From: Clostridiales bacterium
GTDB taxonomy: Bacteria; Bacillota; Clostridia; Oscillospirales; CAG-272
Length of the DNA: 13,239 nucleotides
Direction of reading: 5' to 3'
Assembly: GCA_004554105.1 (NCBI GenBank)
Contig: SFNW01000046.1
Span: forward strand, 1-13,239
Position 1 is the stretch's first letter. Each line of letters starts with the position of its first letter. The notes beneath the pieces were generated by a model. That model worked only from the letters and a program-made list of their open reading frames with translations. It did not search any database and had not been told where the DNA came from. Made by a program: the position numbers and the translations under genes. Below, piece by piece: positions 7,185 to 13,239 of the stretch.

Positions 7185-7478
7185 ATGTATATCGTTGACG
7201 GCATCGCATACGCGGGCGAGCCGAAGCAGCCGGTCAAGGTCTGCGGCGTGCGCCCGATGGGCGACTATGTTTTATGGGTGAGATTCAACACCAGCGAAGC
7301 GAAAACATTCGACTTCAAGCCGCTGCTCTCCTCTCCCGCTTTTGCTCCGCTTACGGATAAAGCGATTTTCGGCGCGGTCTATATTGATTACGGCGTGCCG
7401 GTATGGAAAGACGGCGACATAGATATAGCACCCGAATATCTCTACGAGAACGGCATCGCCTGCGAAGCAACCGCATGA
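7185..7478 (+). CDS. DUF2442 family protein
   Basis: 97 aa, ATG at 7185 with GAGGTGA (7174-7180) as ribosome-binding site. The DUF2442 core is visible in YVLWVRFNTSEAKTFDFKPL and the C-terminal VPVWKDGDIDIAPEYLYENG, a characteristic family ending. The first ~12 residues (MYIVDGIAYAGE) are a short N-terminal addition. Biochemical function is unknown. Some relatives sit beside DUF4160 genes in pairs suspected to be toxin-antitoxin-like, but no such partner is present here. No clear promoter was found between the 6S-like RNA and this gene; TTGACG near 7121 has no good -10 box. Confidence 0.85.
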   Translation: MYIVDGIAYAGEPKQPVKVCGVRPMGDYVLWVRFNTSEAKTFDFKPLLSSPAFAPLTDKAIFGAVYIDYGVPVWKDGDIDIAPEYLYENGIACEATA

Positions 7479-7481
7479 CGG

Positions 7482-7510
7482 AGAGGGTTTTCGCCCTCTA
7501 TCTGATTTTC
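7482..7510 (+). terminator. Weak candidate terminator after the DUF2442 gene
   Basis: AGAGGG (7482-7487) pairs with CCCTCT (7494-7499) across a 6-base loop, 4 bases after the stop codon. It is followed by ATCTGATTTTC rather than a clean T-run, so it would be a weak Rho-independent terminator at best. Confidence 0.35.
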
Positions 7511-7558
7511 TATACTCGTTTTTGCCGCGCGGAGCGGCGCATTTGCGGGCAAAAAAGC

Positions 7559-7587
7559 TTGACAAATCCGGCGGCTTGTGATAGCAT
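7559..7587 (+). promoter_or_regulatory. Promoter of the proS-ppa-hom operon
   Basis: TTGACA (7559-7564), a 17-base spacer and TAGCAT (7582-7587). The predicted start is near 7594, just ahead of the T-box stem I. An A-run (7551-7556) right before the -35 box could act as an UP element. Confidence 0.7.
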
Positions 7588-7593
7588 AAATAA

Positions 7594-7828
7594 AAACTGT
7601 GAGGAAAAACAGTAGGCGGCAGAACGCATTCCAGAGAGAAGCCGGACGGTGCGAGGCTTTATCCGACTGCTGCCGAACCCGCTTTCCGAGTTTGCGGCGA
7701 CGAGCCGCACGGTGCGCCCGTTATCGCGCGGACGGCTTCTGCCGTCACAGAGTGCGGAGGAAACTCCGAATTCGGGTGGTAACACGGAGCATTCCGTCCC
7801 GAGCTGCGGCTCGGGACTTTTGTTTTTT
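7594..7828 (+). promoter_or_regulatory. T-box riboswitch, proline specifier CCC
   Basis: Stem I: GGAAA (7603-7607) pairs with TTTCC (7683-7687) and GGCGGCAG (7615-7622) with CTGCTGCC (7667-7674). Between them is the specifier loop with the loop E pair AGTA/GAA and the codon CCC (7678-7680) followed by G. AGAGAG (7633-7638) and GGTGCGAG (7648-7655) are the conserved apical elements. Stem III is CGGAGgaaaCTCCG (7755-7768). The antiterminator is CGGG (7773-7776) with CCCG (7798-7801) and ACGG (7784-7787) with CCGT (7794-7797), leaving the 7-base bulge TGGTAAC, whose TGGT can pair with the ACCA end of tRNA-Pro. The competing terminator GTCCCGAGC/GCTCGGGAC (7796-7817) is followed by TTTTGTTTTTT. 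Uncharged tRNA-Pro should favour readthrough into proS. Confidence 0.95.
7796..7828 (+). terminator. Regulated terminator of the T-box leader
   Basis: A perfect 9-bp stem (7796-7804 with 7809-7817), a 4-base loop and a U-rich tail ending at 7828. Its 5' arm overlaps the 3' half of the antiterminator (CCGT and CCCG at 7794-7801), so the two structures exclude each other. Confidence 0.9.
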
Positions 7829-7865
7829 CATTCTTCTATTGAATCTTATTTCGGAGGCAACCTAT

Positions 7866-9608
7866 ATGAAACTCAGTCAACTTGTCGGCGACCGCTTCAA
7901 GGAAAGACCGGCGGGCGCCATCATCGACAGCCACGCGCTGATGCTGCGCGGCGGCTACATGAAATTTGTGGCGAGCGGTATTTTCTCGCAGTTCCCGCCG
8001 TTGCTGCGCACCTCGAAGAAAATCGAGGCGATTATCCGTGAGGAAATGAACAAAATCGACGGGCAGGAGGTACTCTTCCCCGTCACGATGCCCGCCTCGC
8101 TCTGGGAGGAATCGGGCAGATACTCGAGCATCGCGTCCGAACTGCTGCGCTTCAAGGACCGTAACGGCACGCCGATGGTTCTCGGCATGACGCACGAGGA
8201 GGCGGCGGTGCAGCTCGTCCGCGAATACGCTACGAGTTACTCCAAGTACCCCTTTATGATTTATCAGATTCAGACCAAATTCCGCGACGAAGCGCGCCCG
8301 CGCGCGGGCATGATTCGCGTGCGCGAATTTACGATGAAGGACGCCTACTCGTTCCACACCTCGCAGAAGGACCTTGAAGCCTACTATGACCGCTGCCACC
8401 GCGCCTATGAGCGGATTTTTGCCCGCGCGGGCGTTCCCGAGGTTGTCTCAGTCAAGTCGGACTCGGGCATGATGGGCGGCAGCGTCTCGCATGAATTCAT
8501 GCTGCTCACGCCGATTGGCGAGGACACGCTGGTCATCTGCCCCGACTGCGGATACAGTGCGAACATGGAGGCGGCGGACTGCATCACCGAGCCTGCGGCA
8601 GCCGAAGCCGAAGAGCCGCTGACCCTCGTTCACACCCCCGACGCGCACACCATCGAAGCCGTCTGCGACTTCTTGAAGGTGCCGGTCACCAAGACTGCAA
8701 AGGCGGTCGTCTATCAGGAAAACCTCACCGACGACTACATCGTCGTCTTTACGCGCGGCGACCTTGACGTCAACGAAACCAAGCTGCGCAACTTCCTCGG
8801 CAAGGAGATTCACCCCGCGCTCATCACCGAGGAATCGGGCATCGTCGCGGGCTTCATCGGCGCACACGACTTCAAAGGCAAGGCGACGCTGCTCTTCGAC
8901 CGCTCGCTCGAGGGCGCGAAGAACCTCGTCTGCGGCGCAAACAAGGTCGACTATCACTACACCGGCTTCAACGCCGAGCGCGACTACGGCAAGGTCGAGT
9001 ATCACGACTTCTCCAAGGCGTATGTCGGCGGCATCTGCCCTGCGTGCGGCAAAAAGACGCTCACGGTCTCGAACGGCATCGAGGTGGGCAACATCTTCCA
9101 GCTCGGCACGAAGTACACAAAGACCATGAACATGACCTACCTCGACGAAAACGGCGAGGCGAAAAACCCGATTATGGGCTGCTACGGCATCGGCGTCGGC
9201 AGACTTGCGGCATCGGTCTGCGAGGCGCACCACGACGACTACGGTCCTGTCTGGCCGATTTCGATTGCGCCCTGGCAGGTTCAGCTCTGCTGCGTTCGTT
9301 CGGACGACGCCGCCTGCAAGTCCTTTGCGGACGGGCTGTACGACGCGATGCAGAAGGACGGCATCGAGGTCATGTACGACGACCGCGACGTCCGCGCAGG
9401 CGTCATGTTCTCGGACGCCGACCTGCTCGGTACGCCGGTGCGCGTCGTCGTCAGCCCCCGCAACATGGGCGAAGGACTGGTCGAGATTTCGACCCGCGAC
9501 AAGAGCGTCAACATCAAAGTACCGAAGGACGAAGCGCTTGACGCCGTGAAGAAGGTCGTCGCCGACCTCTTTGCCGCCATCGACGCAAAAGTCCCCGAAA
9601 GCCTCTGA
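7866..9608 (+). CDS. proS: Prolyl-tRNA synthetase, bacterial type with editing domain
   Basis: 580 aa from the ATG at 7866, which follows GGAGG (7853-7857) by 8 bases. The frame is open upstream to 7599, but that stretch is the T-box leader, so the long version is rejected. Class II synthetase core: motif 2 around FRDEARPRAGMIRVREF (139-155) and motif 3 GCYGIGVGRLAAS (438-450). Between them, residues ~224-400 are the YbaK-like insertion domain that hydrolyses mischarged Ala-tRNA-Pro (FLKVPVTKTAKAVVY, GDLDVNETKL). It is flanked by CPDC (225-228) and CPAC (391-394), as often seen in this type. The C-terminal ~110 residues are the anticodon-binding domain. It charges tRNA-Pro in the cytoplasm, releasing AMP and PPi. 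First gene of an operon with ppa (17-base gap) and hom, under T-box control. Confidence 0.97.
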   Translation: MKLSQLVGDRFKERPAGAIIDSHALMLRGGYMKFVASGIFSQFPPLLRTSKKIEAIIREEMNKIDGQEVLFPVTMPASLWEESGRYSSIASELLRFKDRNGTPMVLGMTHEEAAVQLVREYATSYSKYPFMIYQIQTKFRDEARPRAGMIRVREFTMKDAYSFHTSQKDLEAYYDRCHRAYERIFARAGVPEVVSVKSDSGMMGGSVSHEFMLLTPIGEDTLVICPDCGYSANMEAADCITEPAAAEAEEPLTLVHTPDAHTIEAVCDFLKVPVTKTAKAVVYQENLTDDYIVVFTRGDLDVNETKLRNFLGKEIHPALITEESGIVAGFIGAHDFKGKATLLFDRSLEGAKNLVCGANKVDYHYTGFNAERDYGKVEYHDFSKAYVGGICPACGKKTLTVSNGIEVGNIFQLGTKYTKTMNMTYLDENGEAKNPIMGCYGIGVGRLAASVCEAHHDDYGPVWPISIAPWQVQLCCVRSDDAACKSFADGLYDAMQKDGIEVMYDDRDVRAGVMFSDADLLGTPVRVVVSPRNMGEGLVEISTRDKSVNIKVPKDEALDAVKKVVADLFAAIDAKVPESL

Positions 9609-9625
9609 GAAAGAGAAGGAGTAAC

Positions 9626-10159
9626 ATGAGCAACATCTGGCACGACATGAACCCGAAGCGCATCACGCCGCACGATTTTGAATGCGTGATTGAGATCACC
9701 AAGGGCTCAAAGAAAAAATACGAATTGGACAAGGAGTGCGGACTGCTGCGGCTTGACCGCATTCTCTACACCTCGACGCACTATCCGGCGAATTACGGCT
9801 TCATTCCGCGCACCTACGGCGACGACAACGACCCGCTGGACGTTCTCGTCCTCTGCTCGGAGTCGATTGAGCCGATGACGCTGGTGCGCTGCTACCCCAT
9901 CGGCGTCATTTCGATGGTCGACAACGGCAGAAACGACGAAAAAATCATCGCGATCCCGTTCAGCGACCCGACCTACAACCAGTACAAGAGCATCGACGAG
10001 CTGCCGAAGCACATTTTTGACGAAATGCGGCACTTCTTCAGCGTCTACAAGGCGCTTGAAAACAAGGAAACCGCAGTCAATGAAGTGCGCGGTCCCGAGG
10101 ACGCGGTGACGATTATTACCGACGCCATCACGCACTATGTCGACGAATTTTGCAAATAA
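9626..10159 (+). CDS. ppa: Family I inorganic pyrophosphatase
   Basis: 177 aa, ATG with AAGGAG (9616-9621). Family I signature DNDPLD (residues 67-72) with metal-binding aspartates, preceded by YPANYGFIPRTYGDD (53-67), and a later KSIDELP segment. The length is typical of the bacterial hexameric enzyme. It hydrolyses PPi to phosphate in the cytoplasm and so pulls aminoacylation and other PPi-forming reactions forward. It lies 17 bases after proS and 22 bases before hom, so it should share the proline T-box. Many Firmicutes instead rely on family II (manganese) pyrophosphatase, so a family I enzyme inside a synthetase operon is a little unusual. Confidence 0.95.
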   Translation: MSNIWHDMNPKRITPHDFECVIEITKGSKKKYELDKECGLLRLDRILYTSTHYPANYGFIPRTYGDDNDPLDVLVLCSESIEPMTLVRCYPIGVISMVDNGRNDEKIIAIPFSDPTYNQYKSIDELPKHIFDEMRHFFSVYKALENKETAVNEVRGPEDAVTIITDAITHYVDEFCK

Positions 10160-10181
10160 GAACAGCACAAGGAGAACACAC

Positions 10182-11375
10182 ATGATTCAGATTGCCCTGC
10201 TCGGGCTCGGCGTCGTCGGCAGAGGGACGTTCGACCTGCTTGAACAAAACCGCGACCTGCTTGCCAAGCGGCTCGGCGATACGATTGAGGTCAAATATAT
10301 CCTCGATTTGCGCGACTTTCCCGACACGCCCTTTGCGCACAAGGTCGTCCACGACTTTGAAGTGATTCGCGCCGACAAGGAGGTCACGCTCGTTGCCGAA
10401 ATGATGGGCGGCGCACACCCCGCCTACGACTTTACAAAAGCCTGCCTTGAGGCGGGCAAGAGCGTCGTCACCTCCAACAAGGAGGTCGTCGCGACCTTCG
10501 GCGAAGAACTGCTTGAAATCGCCGCCGCGCACAATGTTGCCTATGCGTTTGAAGCCAGCGTCGGCGGCGGCATTCCGATTGTGCGCCCCTTGGCAAACGA
10601 CTTTCTTTCCAACGAAGTCACCGCGATAAGCGGTATTTTGAACGGCACGACCAACTACATTCTCACCGAGATGGAGCAGAAGGACAAAGCGTATGCCGAC
10701 GCGCTTGCCGAGGCACAGCAGAAGGGCTATGCGGAAAAAGACCCGACCGCCGACGTCGACGGCATCGACACCTGCCGCAAAATCTGCATTCTCACCGGCA
10801 TTGCGACCGGCGTGCTGCCCGCGGCTGCCGAAGTCAAGACCGAGGGCATTCGCGCAATCGACCTTGCCGACGTCGCGCTCTTAAAGAAGAGCGGCAGAGC
10901 GGTCAAGCTGCTCGGCAGAATGCAGCTTGCAGGCGGCAAGCCCTGCTGCATCGTTGCGCCCTTCGTCTGCCCGAACGCAAGCCCGCTTGCCCACGTCGAC
11001 GGCGTGTTCAACGGCATTTCGGTCAACGGCTCTTCGCTCGGCGAAACGATGTTCTACGGCAGAGGCGCGGGCGCAGAGCCGACCGCGAGCGCGGTCTGCA
11101 CCGACATCGTCGCCACCCTGCGCGACGGCGTGACCTCCTTTGCCCCCGTCTTCAAGGCGGCGACCGCCGACACGCTTACCCCCTCGGGTGAATTTGCCTG
11201 CCGCCGCTATCTGCGCTCCTCCCTCTCCGAGACCGCGCTTGCGGACAAGCTCGGCACGCTTGAGACGCTCGACGGAAGCGTCGGCGCATACCTGACCGAA
11301 CGCAGATTTACCGAGCGGGAGTTTGACGCGCTCGCCCCCGCGCTCGGACTTATTTCGTCGCTCCGCGTATTATAA
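10182..11375 (+). CDS. hom: Homoserine dehydrogenase with a shrunken C-terminal ACT-like segment
   Basis: 397 aa from the ATG at 10182, 7 bases after AAGGAG (10169-10174). The frame opens earlier (10137), but the NAD(P)-binding fold starts here: ALLGLGVVGRG (GxGxxG at residues 8-13). Conserved catalytic-domain motifs: TSNK (97-100), EASVGGGIPI (124-133), GILNGTTNYIL (151-161) and AEKDPTADVDG (184-194). It converts aspartate semialdehyde to homoserine for threonine and methionine synthesis. The last ~62 residues start like an ACT domain (RRYLRSSL) and end like one (LISSLRVL), but the middle is much shorter than the usual ~80 residues, so feedback binding may be lost. Third gene of the proS-ppa-hom operon. 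The stop codon overlaps a perfect TATAAT (11371-11376). Confidence 0.95.
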   Translation: MIQIALLGLGVVGRGTFDLLEQNRDLLAKRLGDTIEVKYILDLRDFPDTPFAHKVVHDFEVIRADKEVTLVAEMMGGAHPAYDFTKACLEAGKSVVTSNKEVVATFGEELLEIAAAHNVAYAFEASVGGGIPIVRPLANDFLSNEVTAISGILNGTTNYILTEMEQKDKAYADALAEAQQKGYAEKDPTADVDGIDTCRKICILTGIATGVLPAAAEVKTEGIRAIDLADVALLKKSGRAVKLLGRMQLAGGKPCCIVAPFVCPNASPLAHVDGVFNGISVNGSSLGETMFYGRGAGAEPTASAVCTDIVATLRDGVTSFAPVFKAATADTLTPSGEFACRRYLRSSLSETALADKLGTLETLDGSVGAYLTERRFTEREFDALAPALGLISSLRVL

Positions 11376-11380
11376 TAGCA

Positions 11381-11399
11381 GGACTGCCGCGCGCAGTCC
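11381..11399 (+). other. Small hairpin after hom
   Basis: GGACTGC (11381-11387) and GCAGTCC (11393-11399) form a perfect 7-bp stem with a CGCGC loop. It is followed by A residues rather than U, so it is not a terminator. It stands just ahead of the hom terminator and at the predicted start of any transcript from the TATAAT at 11371-11376. Confidence 0.6.
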
Positions 11400-11408
11400 G
11401 AAAAAAAC

Positions 11409-11453
11409 AAGGCTGTCGAAATTTGCGTTTACACGCGGTCGGCAGCCTTTTTT
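11409..11453 (+). terminator. Terminator after hom, abutting the next gene's ribosome-binding site
   Basis: AAGGCTGTCG (11409-11418) pairs with CGGCAGCCTT (11440-11449), with an inner hairpin GCGT/ACGC (11425-11428 and 11433-11436), followed by TTTTTT (11448-11453). The GGAG ribosome-binding site of the next gene begins at 11456, only 2 bases after the T-run. So the structure serves either as the operon end or as an attenuator in the leader of the ACT-like gene. Confidence 0.8.
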
Positions 11454-11465
11454 GCGGAGTTTTCT

Positions 11466-11867
11466 ATGTACTTAACCGATATACGCGGCTTTACCGCGGA
11501 GGAGGGCGTGTGCCTGTATCGGTTTGAAAAAGCCGATACAGAGAGCGTCGCGTCGTTTCTCGCAGGCGAGCGGCTTCGCCCCGCGCTCTTTACGCTGTGC
11601 GGGGACGACCTCGTCGTCGGCGTGCGCGGGACGGACGAAGACGGCGAGTCGCGCGAGCCGCCCCGCCTTTGCAAATACACGATTCACGGCATGGGGCTGT
11701 GCGGCGACAAGGGACTGACGCTTCATTTTGCGCGATTCTGCACCAAATACAAGGTTTCGCCCCGCTTTGTCTCGCTGTCCGATATGGCGCTCACCTTTTT
11801 TGCCGAAGCCGACGCGCGGGAGCGCATTCTCGACGCTCTTGCCGAATACTTTCCGATTTGGGCATAA
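11466..11867 (+). CDS. Small protein resembling a tandem ACT-domain regulator
   Basis: 133 aa, ATG 6 bases after GGAG (11456-11459). Codon use matches the neighbours, so the gene is probably real. By eye the protein reads as two ACT-like halves, as in the regulatory end of aspartokinase. Residues ~4-55 (DIRGFTAEEGVCLYRFEKAD, then a SVASFLAGE helix, then DDLVVGVRGT) are the first. Residues ~70-131 (KYTIHGMGLCGDKGLTLHF, KVSPRFVSLSDMALTFFAEA, DARERILDALAEYF) are the second, with the typical 'helix, then SxxxxLxFF strand, then helix' ending. No kinase domain is present. ACT domains bind amino acids and regulate enzymes. Its place after hom, whose own ACT region is shrunken, suggests a detached regulatory subunit. 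That is inference. The last 145 bases overlap the symporter gene on the other strand. Confidence 0.65.
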   Translation: MYLTDIRGFTAEEGVCLYRFEKADTESVASFLAGERLRPALFTLCGDDLVVGVRGTDEDGESREPPRLCKYTIHGMGLCGDKGLTLHFARFCTKYKVSPRFVSLSDMALTFFAEADARERILDALAEYFPIWA

Positions 11868-13114
11868 AACGCGTCGTGCGCGGCTGTGACTTCTTTCGCC
11901 TTAAGCAGCACCGCCGTCGTGTTGACCGCCAGCATCAGGCAAATCATGCCGTCCGACACGGTCCACACCGCCTGCGGCGCGGCGACCGCGCCGACAAGCA
12001 GCGACAGGCAGTACGCCGCGATAAACCCGTTTGTAAACCGTGCGCCGCCTCGAAAACAGCGCAGGCTTTCCCTGCCGTAATAGCCGTAGGACAAAATCGT
12101 GGCAAATGCGAAGAGAAAGACGAAGAAGAACAGCAAAAGATCTGCCGCGCCGCCGAACACGCTGCGAAACGCCGCGGCGCAGACGCGCACGCCGTGTGCG
12201 CCGTAGGCCGCAAGGTCGCCGCCGAGCGCAGTCAATATCGCCAGCGCGGTCAGCGTGCAGAGCAGCACCGTGTCGCAGAACACCTCGAATATGCCGAACA
12301 GTCCCTGCCTTGCGGGGACTGTTTCTTTTGCCTCGGCGTGCGCCGTCGCCGCCGTGCCGCAGCCCGCCTCGTTGGAAAACAGCCCCTTGACGATGCCCTG
12401 CCGCAGCGCGGGCGAAAGCAGAAAGCCGAGTGCGCCGCCGCCCGCCGCCGCGGGGGAAAACGCCTCGGTGAAAATCTGCCCGAGCACCGACGGCAGCCGC
12501 GCCGCGTTGACAAAGATGACCGCGAGTGCCGCCGCGATATAGCCGACCGACATAAGCGGCACAATCACGGCGGACAGCCCGAACAAATCCGCGCCGAAAA
12601 AGAAAATGACCGCGCAGATAACCGCGAGCAGGACACCGCAGACGAGCGGCGACAGCCCGAAGCCGCTCTCTGCCGCCTCGGCAATCGCGCTGCTCTGAAT
12701 CACGCCGCCGACCGCGACGCTGTCGAGGACGAGCAGCGCGGCAAAGAAAGCGGCGGCTCGCTTACCGAGCGCTTCCTTTATATAATAAGGCGCACCGCCG
12801 CGATACCGACCGTTCTCCCGCTTTCGGTAGAGCATACCGAGGATAATTTCGGCATATTTGAGCGACATGGAGGCAAACGCCCCCACCCACATCCAAAAAA
12901 TCGCCCCCGCGCCGCCGAAGGCAAGCGCGACCGCCACCCCCGAGATGTTGCCGACCCCCACTGTGCCGCCGAGCGAGAGCAGCATCTGCCGTGCGCCCCC
13001 TTCAAACGGCATGGCACGCAGCGTCCGAATCGGGTGCAGCAGGTAAAATGCGCCGAATCTCCATGCCAGCCACACCCCCGCAAGCAGCACAAGCAATGCG
13101 GCAGAAATCGACAA
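11723..13114 (-). CDS. AGCS family sodium:alanine/glycine symporter
   Basis: 463 aa if started at TTG 13112-13114. About 10-11 hydrophobic segments. Family motifs: LGGTVGVGNISGVAVALAFGG (48-68), FWMW (73-76), the signature SNEAGCGTAATAHAEA (247-262; family SNEAGxGSAPxAHA), and PARQGLFGIFEVFCDT (267-282). It should import alanine or glycine with sodium across the cytoplasmic membrane. The start is doubtful: there is no good ribosome-binding site before the TTG, and the in-frame codons upstream (13115-13165; peptide ALDRVNQYFL) fit the family N-terminus (IN.fLwgp) well. However, they contain no ATG, GTG or TTG before an in-frame TGA at 13166-13168. The C-terminal ~48 residues (Arg/Ser/Ala-rich) are encoded antisense to the ACT-like gene and look like an acquired tail. 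Confidence 0.88.
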   Translation of the reverse strand: MSISAALLVLLAGVWLAWRFGAFYLLHPIRTLRAMPFEGGARQMLLSLGGTVGVGNISGVAVALAFGGAGAIFWMWVGAFASMSLKYAEIILGMLYRKRENGRYRGGAPYYIKEALGKRAAAFFAALLVLDSVAVGGVIQSSAIAEAAESGFGLSPLVCGVLLAVICAVIFFFGADLFGLSAVIVPLMSVGYIAAALAVIFVNAARLPSVLGQIFTEAFSPAAAGGGALGFLLSPALRQGIVKGLFSNEAGCGTAATAHAEAKETVPARQGLFGIFEVFCDTVLLCTLTALAILTALGGDLAAYGAHGVRVCAAAFRSVFGGAADLLLFFFVFLFAFATILSYGYYGRESLRCFRGGARFTNGFIAAYCLSLLVGAVAAPQAVWTVSDGMICLMLAVNTTAVLLKAKEVTAAHDAFYAQIGKYSARASRMRSRASASAKKVSAISDSETKRGETLYLVQNRAK

Positions 13115-13186
13115 AAAATATTGATTGACCCTATCAAGTGCTAAAATCAGCGCACCCGTGCCGCATCACCCCCACGGAAAAATATA
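13115..13186 (-). promoter_or_regulatory. Upstream region of the AGCS gene, with SD-like sequence
   Basis: On the minus strand, GGGGGTGAT (13165-13173) closely matches the anti-Shine-Dalgarno complement GGAGGTGAT but has no standard start codon of the symporter frame at a usual distance. An ATG at 13164-13166 overlaps it in a different frame that closes after 10 codons. A -10-like TATATT lies at 13181-13186 with no convincing -35 box. Confidence 0.4.
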
Positions 13187-13239
13187 TTCGTCCCCCGCCC
13201 TGCCGATACCCGCAAAATCAAGTGTTTTTGCCTGTTATG

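Noticed and set aside
7185..7478. Toxin-antitoxin pair around the DUF2442 protein
   Set aside because: No DUF4160 or other small partner gene lies on either side. The neighbours are a structured RNA and a T-box leader.
7519..7555. Terminator for the DUF2442 gene
   Set aside because: The palindrome has T residues before and A residues after the stem on both strands, so there is no U-tail.
7599..7865. In-frame 89-codon extension of proS
   Set aside because: The stretch is the T-box leader with its terminator. The family N-terminus and a strong GGAGG site mark the ATG at 7866.
10137..10181. 15-codon extension of hom overlapping the end of ppa
   Set aside because: The dinucleotide-binding fold starts at the ATG at 10182, which has its own ribosome-binding site.
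11597..13144. 515-codon open frame on the plus strand
   Set aside because: It is the antisense shadow of the AGCS gene: Arg/His/Gln-rich, no domain features, and the minus strand has clear membrane segments and family motifs.
1..13239. CRISPR array, prophage, insertion sequence or defence island
   Set aside because: No regularly spaced direct repeats, transposase or integrase motifs, or nuclease/helicase genes were seen. The gene content is mainly housekeeping.

Overview
The window looks like chromosomal DNA from a GC-rich member of the Clostridia, probably Oscillospiraceae or a relative. This is an inference. It rests on a T-box leader, small DUF1292 and DUF2442 proteins, a dockerin-like secreted glycosidase, lepA followed by hemW, near-consensus sigma-A promoters, and strong GC bias at third codon positions. 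No phage, transposase, CRISPR array or defence system was found.

Layout. Positions 1-67 (-) hold the first codons of an unrecognised gene with a perfect promoter. Positions 218-332 hold palindromic elements ending in a perfect 26-bp inverted repeat that overlaps the 3' end of tRNA-Ser(GCU) (321-410, -). Positions 500-3229 (-) encode a 909-aa secreted protein combining a beta-helix-like region, an internal dockerin-like segment, a jelly-roll-like region and a GH43-type catalytic domain. Positions 3464-6459 (+) are lepA-hemW. Positions 6557-6847 (+) encode a DUF1292 protein. Positions about 6904-7075 fit a 6S RNA. Positions 7185-7478 (+) encode a DUF2442 protein. Positions 7594-7828 are a complete proline T-box, followed by proS, ppa and hom as one tight operon. 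After a terminator-type hairpin comes a 133-aa protein (11466-11867, +) that reads like two ACT domains in tandem. It overlaps tail-to-tail with an AGCS-family sodium:alanine/glycine symporter gene (11723-13114, -).

How the genes work together. proS, ppa and hom share one leader, so uncharged tRNA-Pro should raise prolyl-tRNA synthetase, the pyrophosphatase that removes the PPi it makes, and homoserine dehydrogenase of the aspartate pathway. Hom has only a shrunken C-terminal ACT-like segment. The next gene looks like a free-standing ACT pair, so the allosteric module may have been separated from the enzyme. This is the most interesting hypothesis in the window. The other points worth checking are the fold-back duplication at the tRNA-Ser 3' end, the convergent overlap and doubtful start of the symporter gene, and the hairpin leader between hom and the ACT-like gene. 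Most of the rest is ordinary housekeeping DNA.
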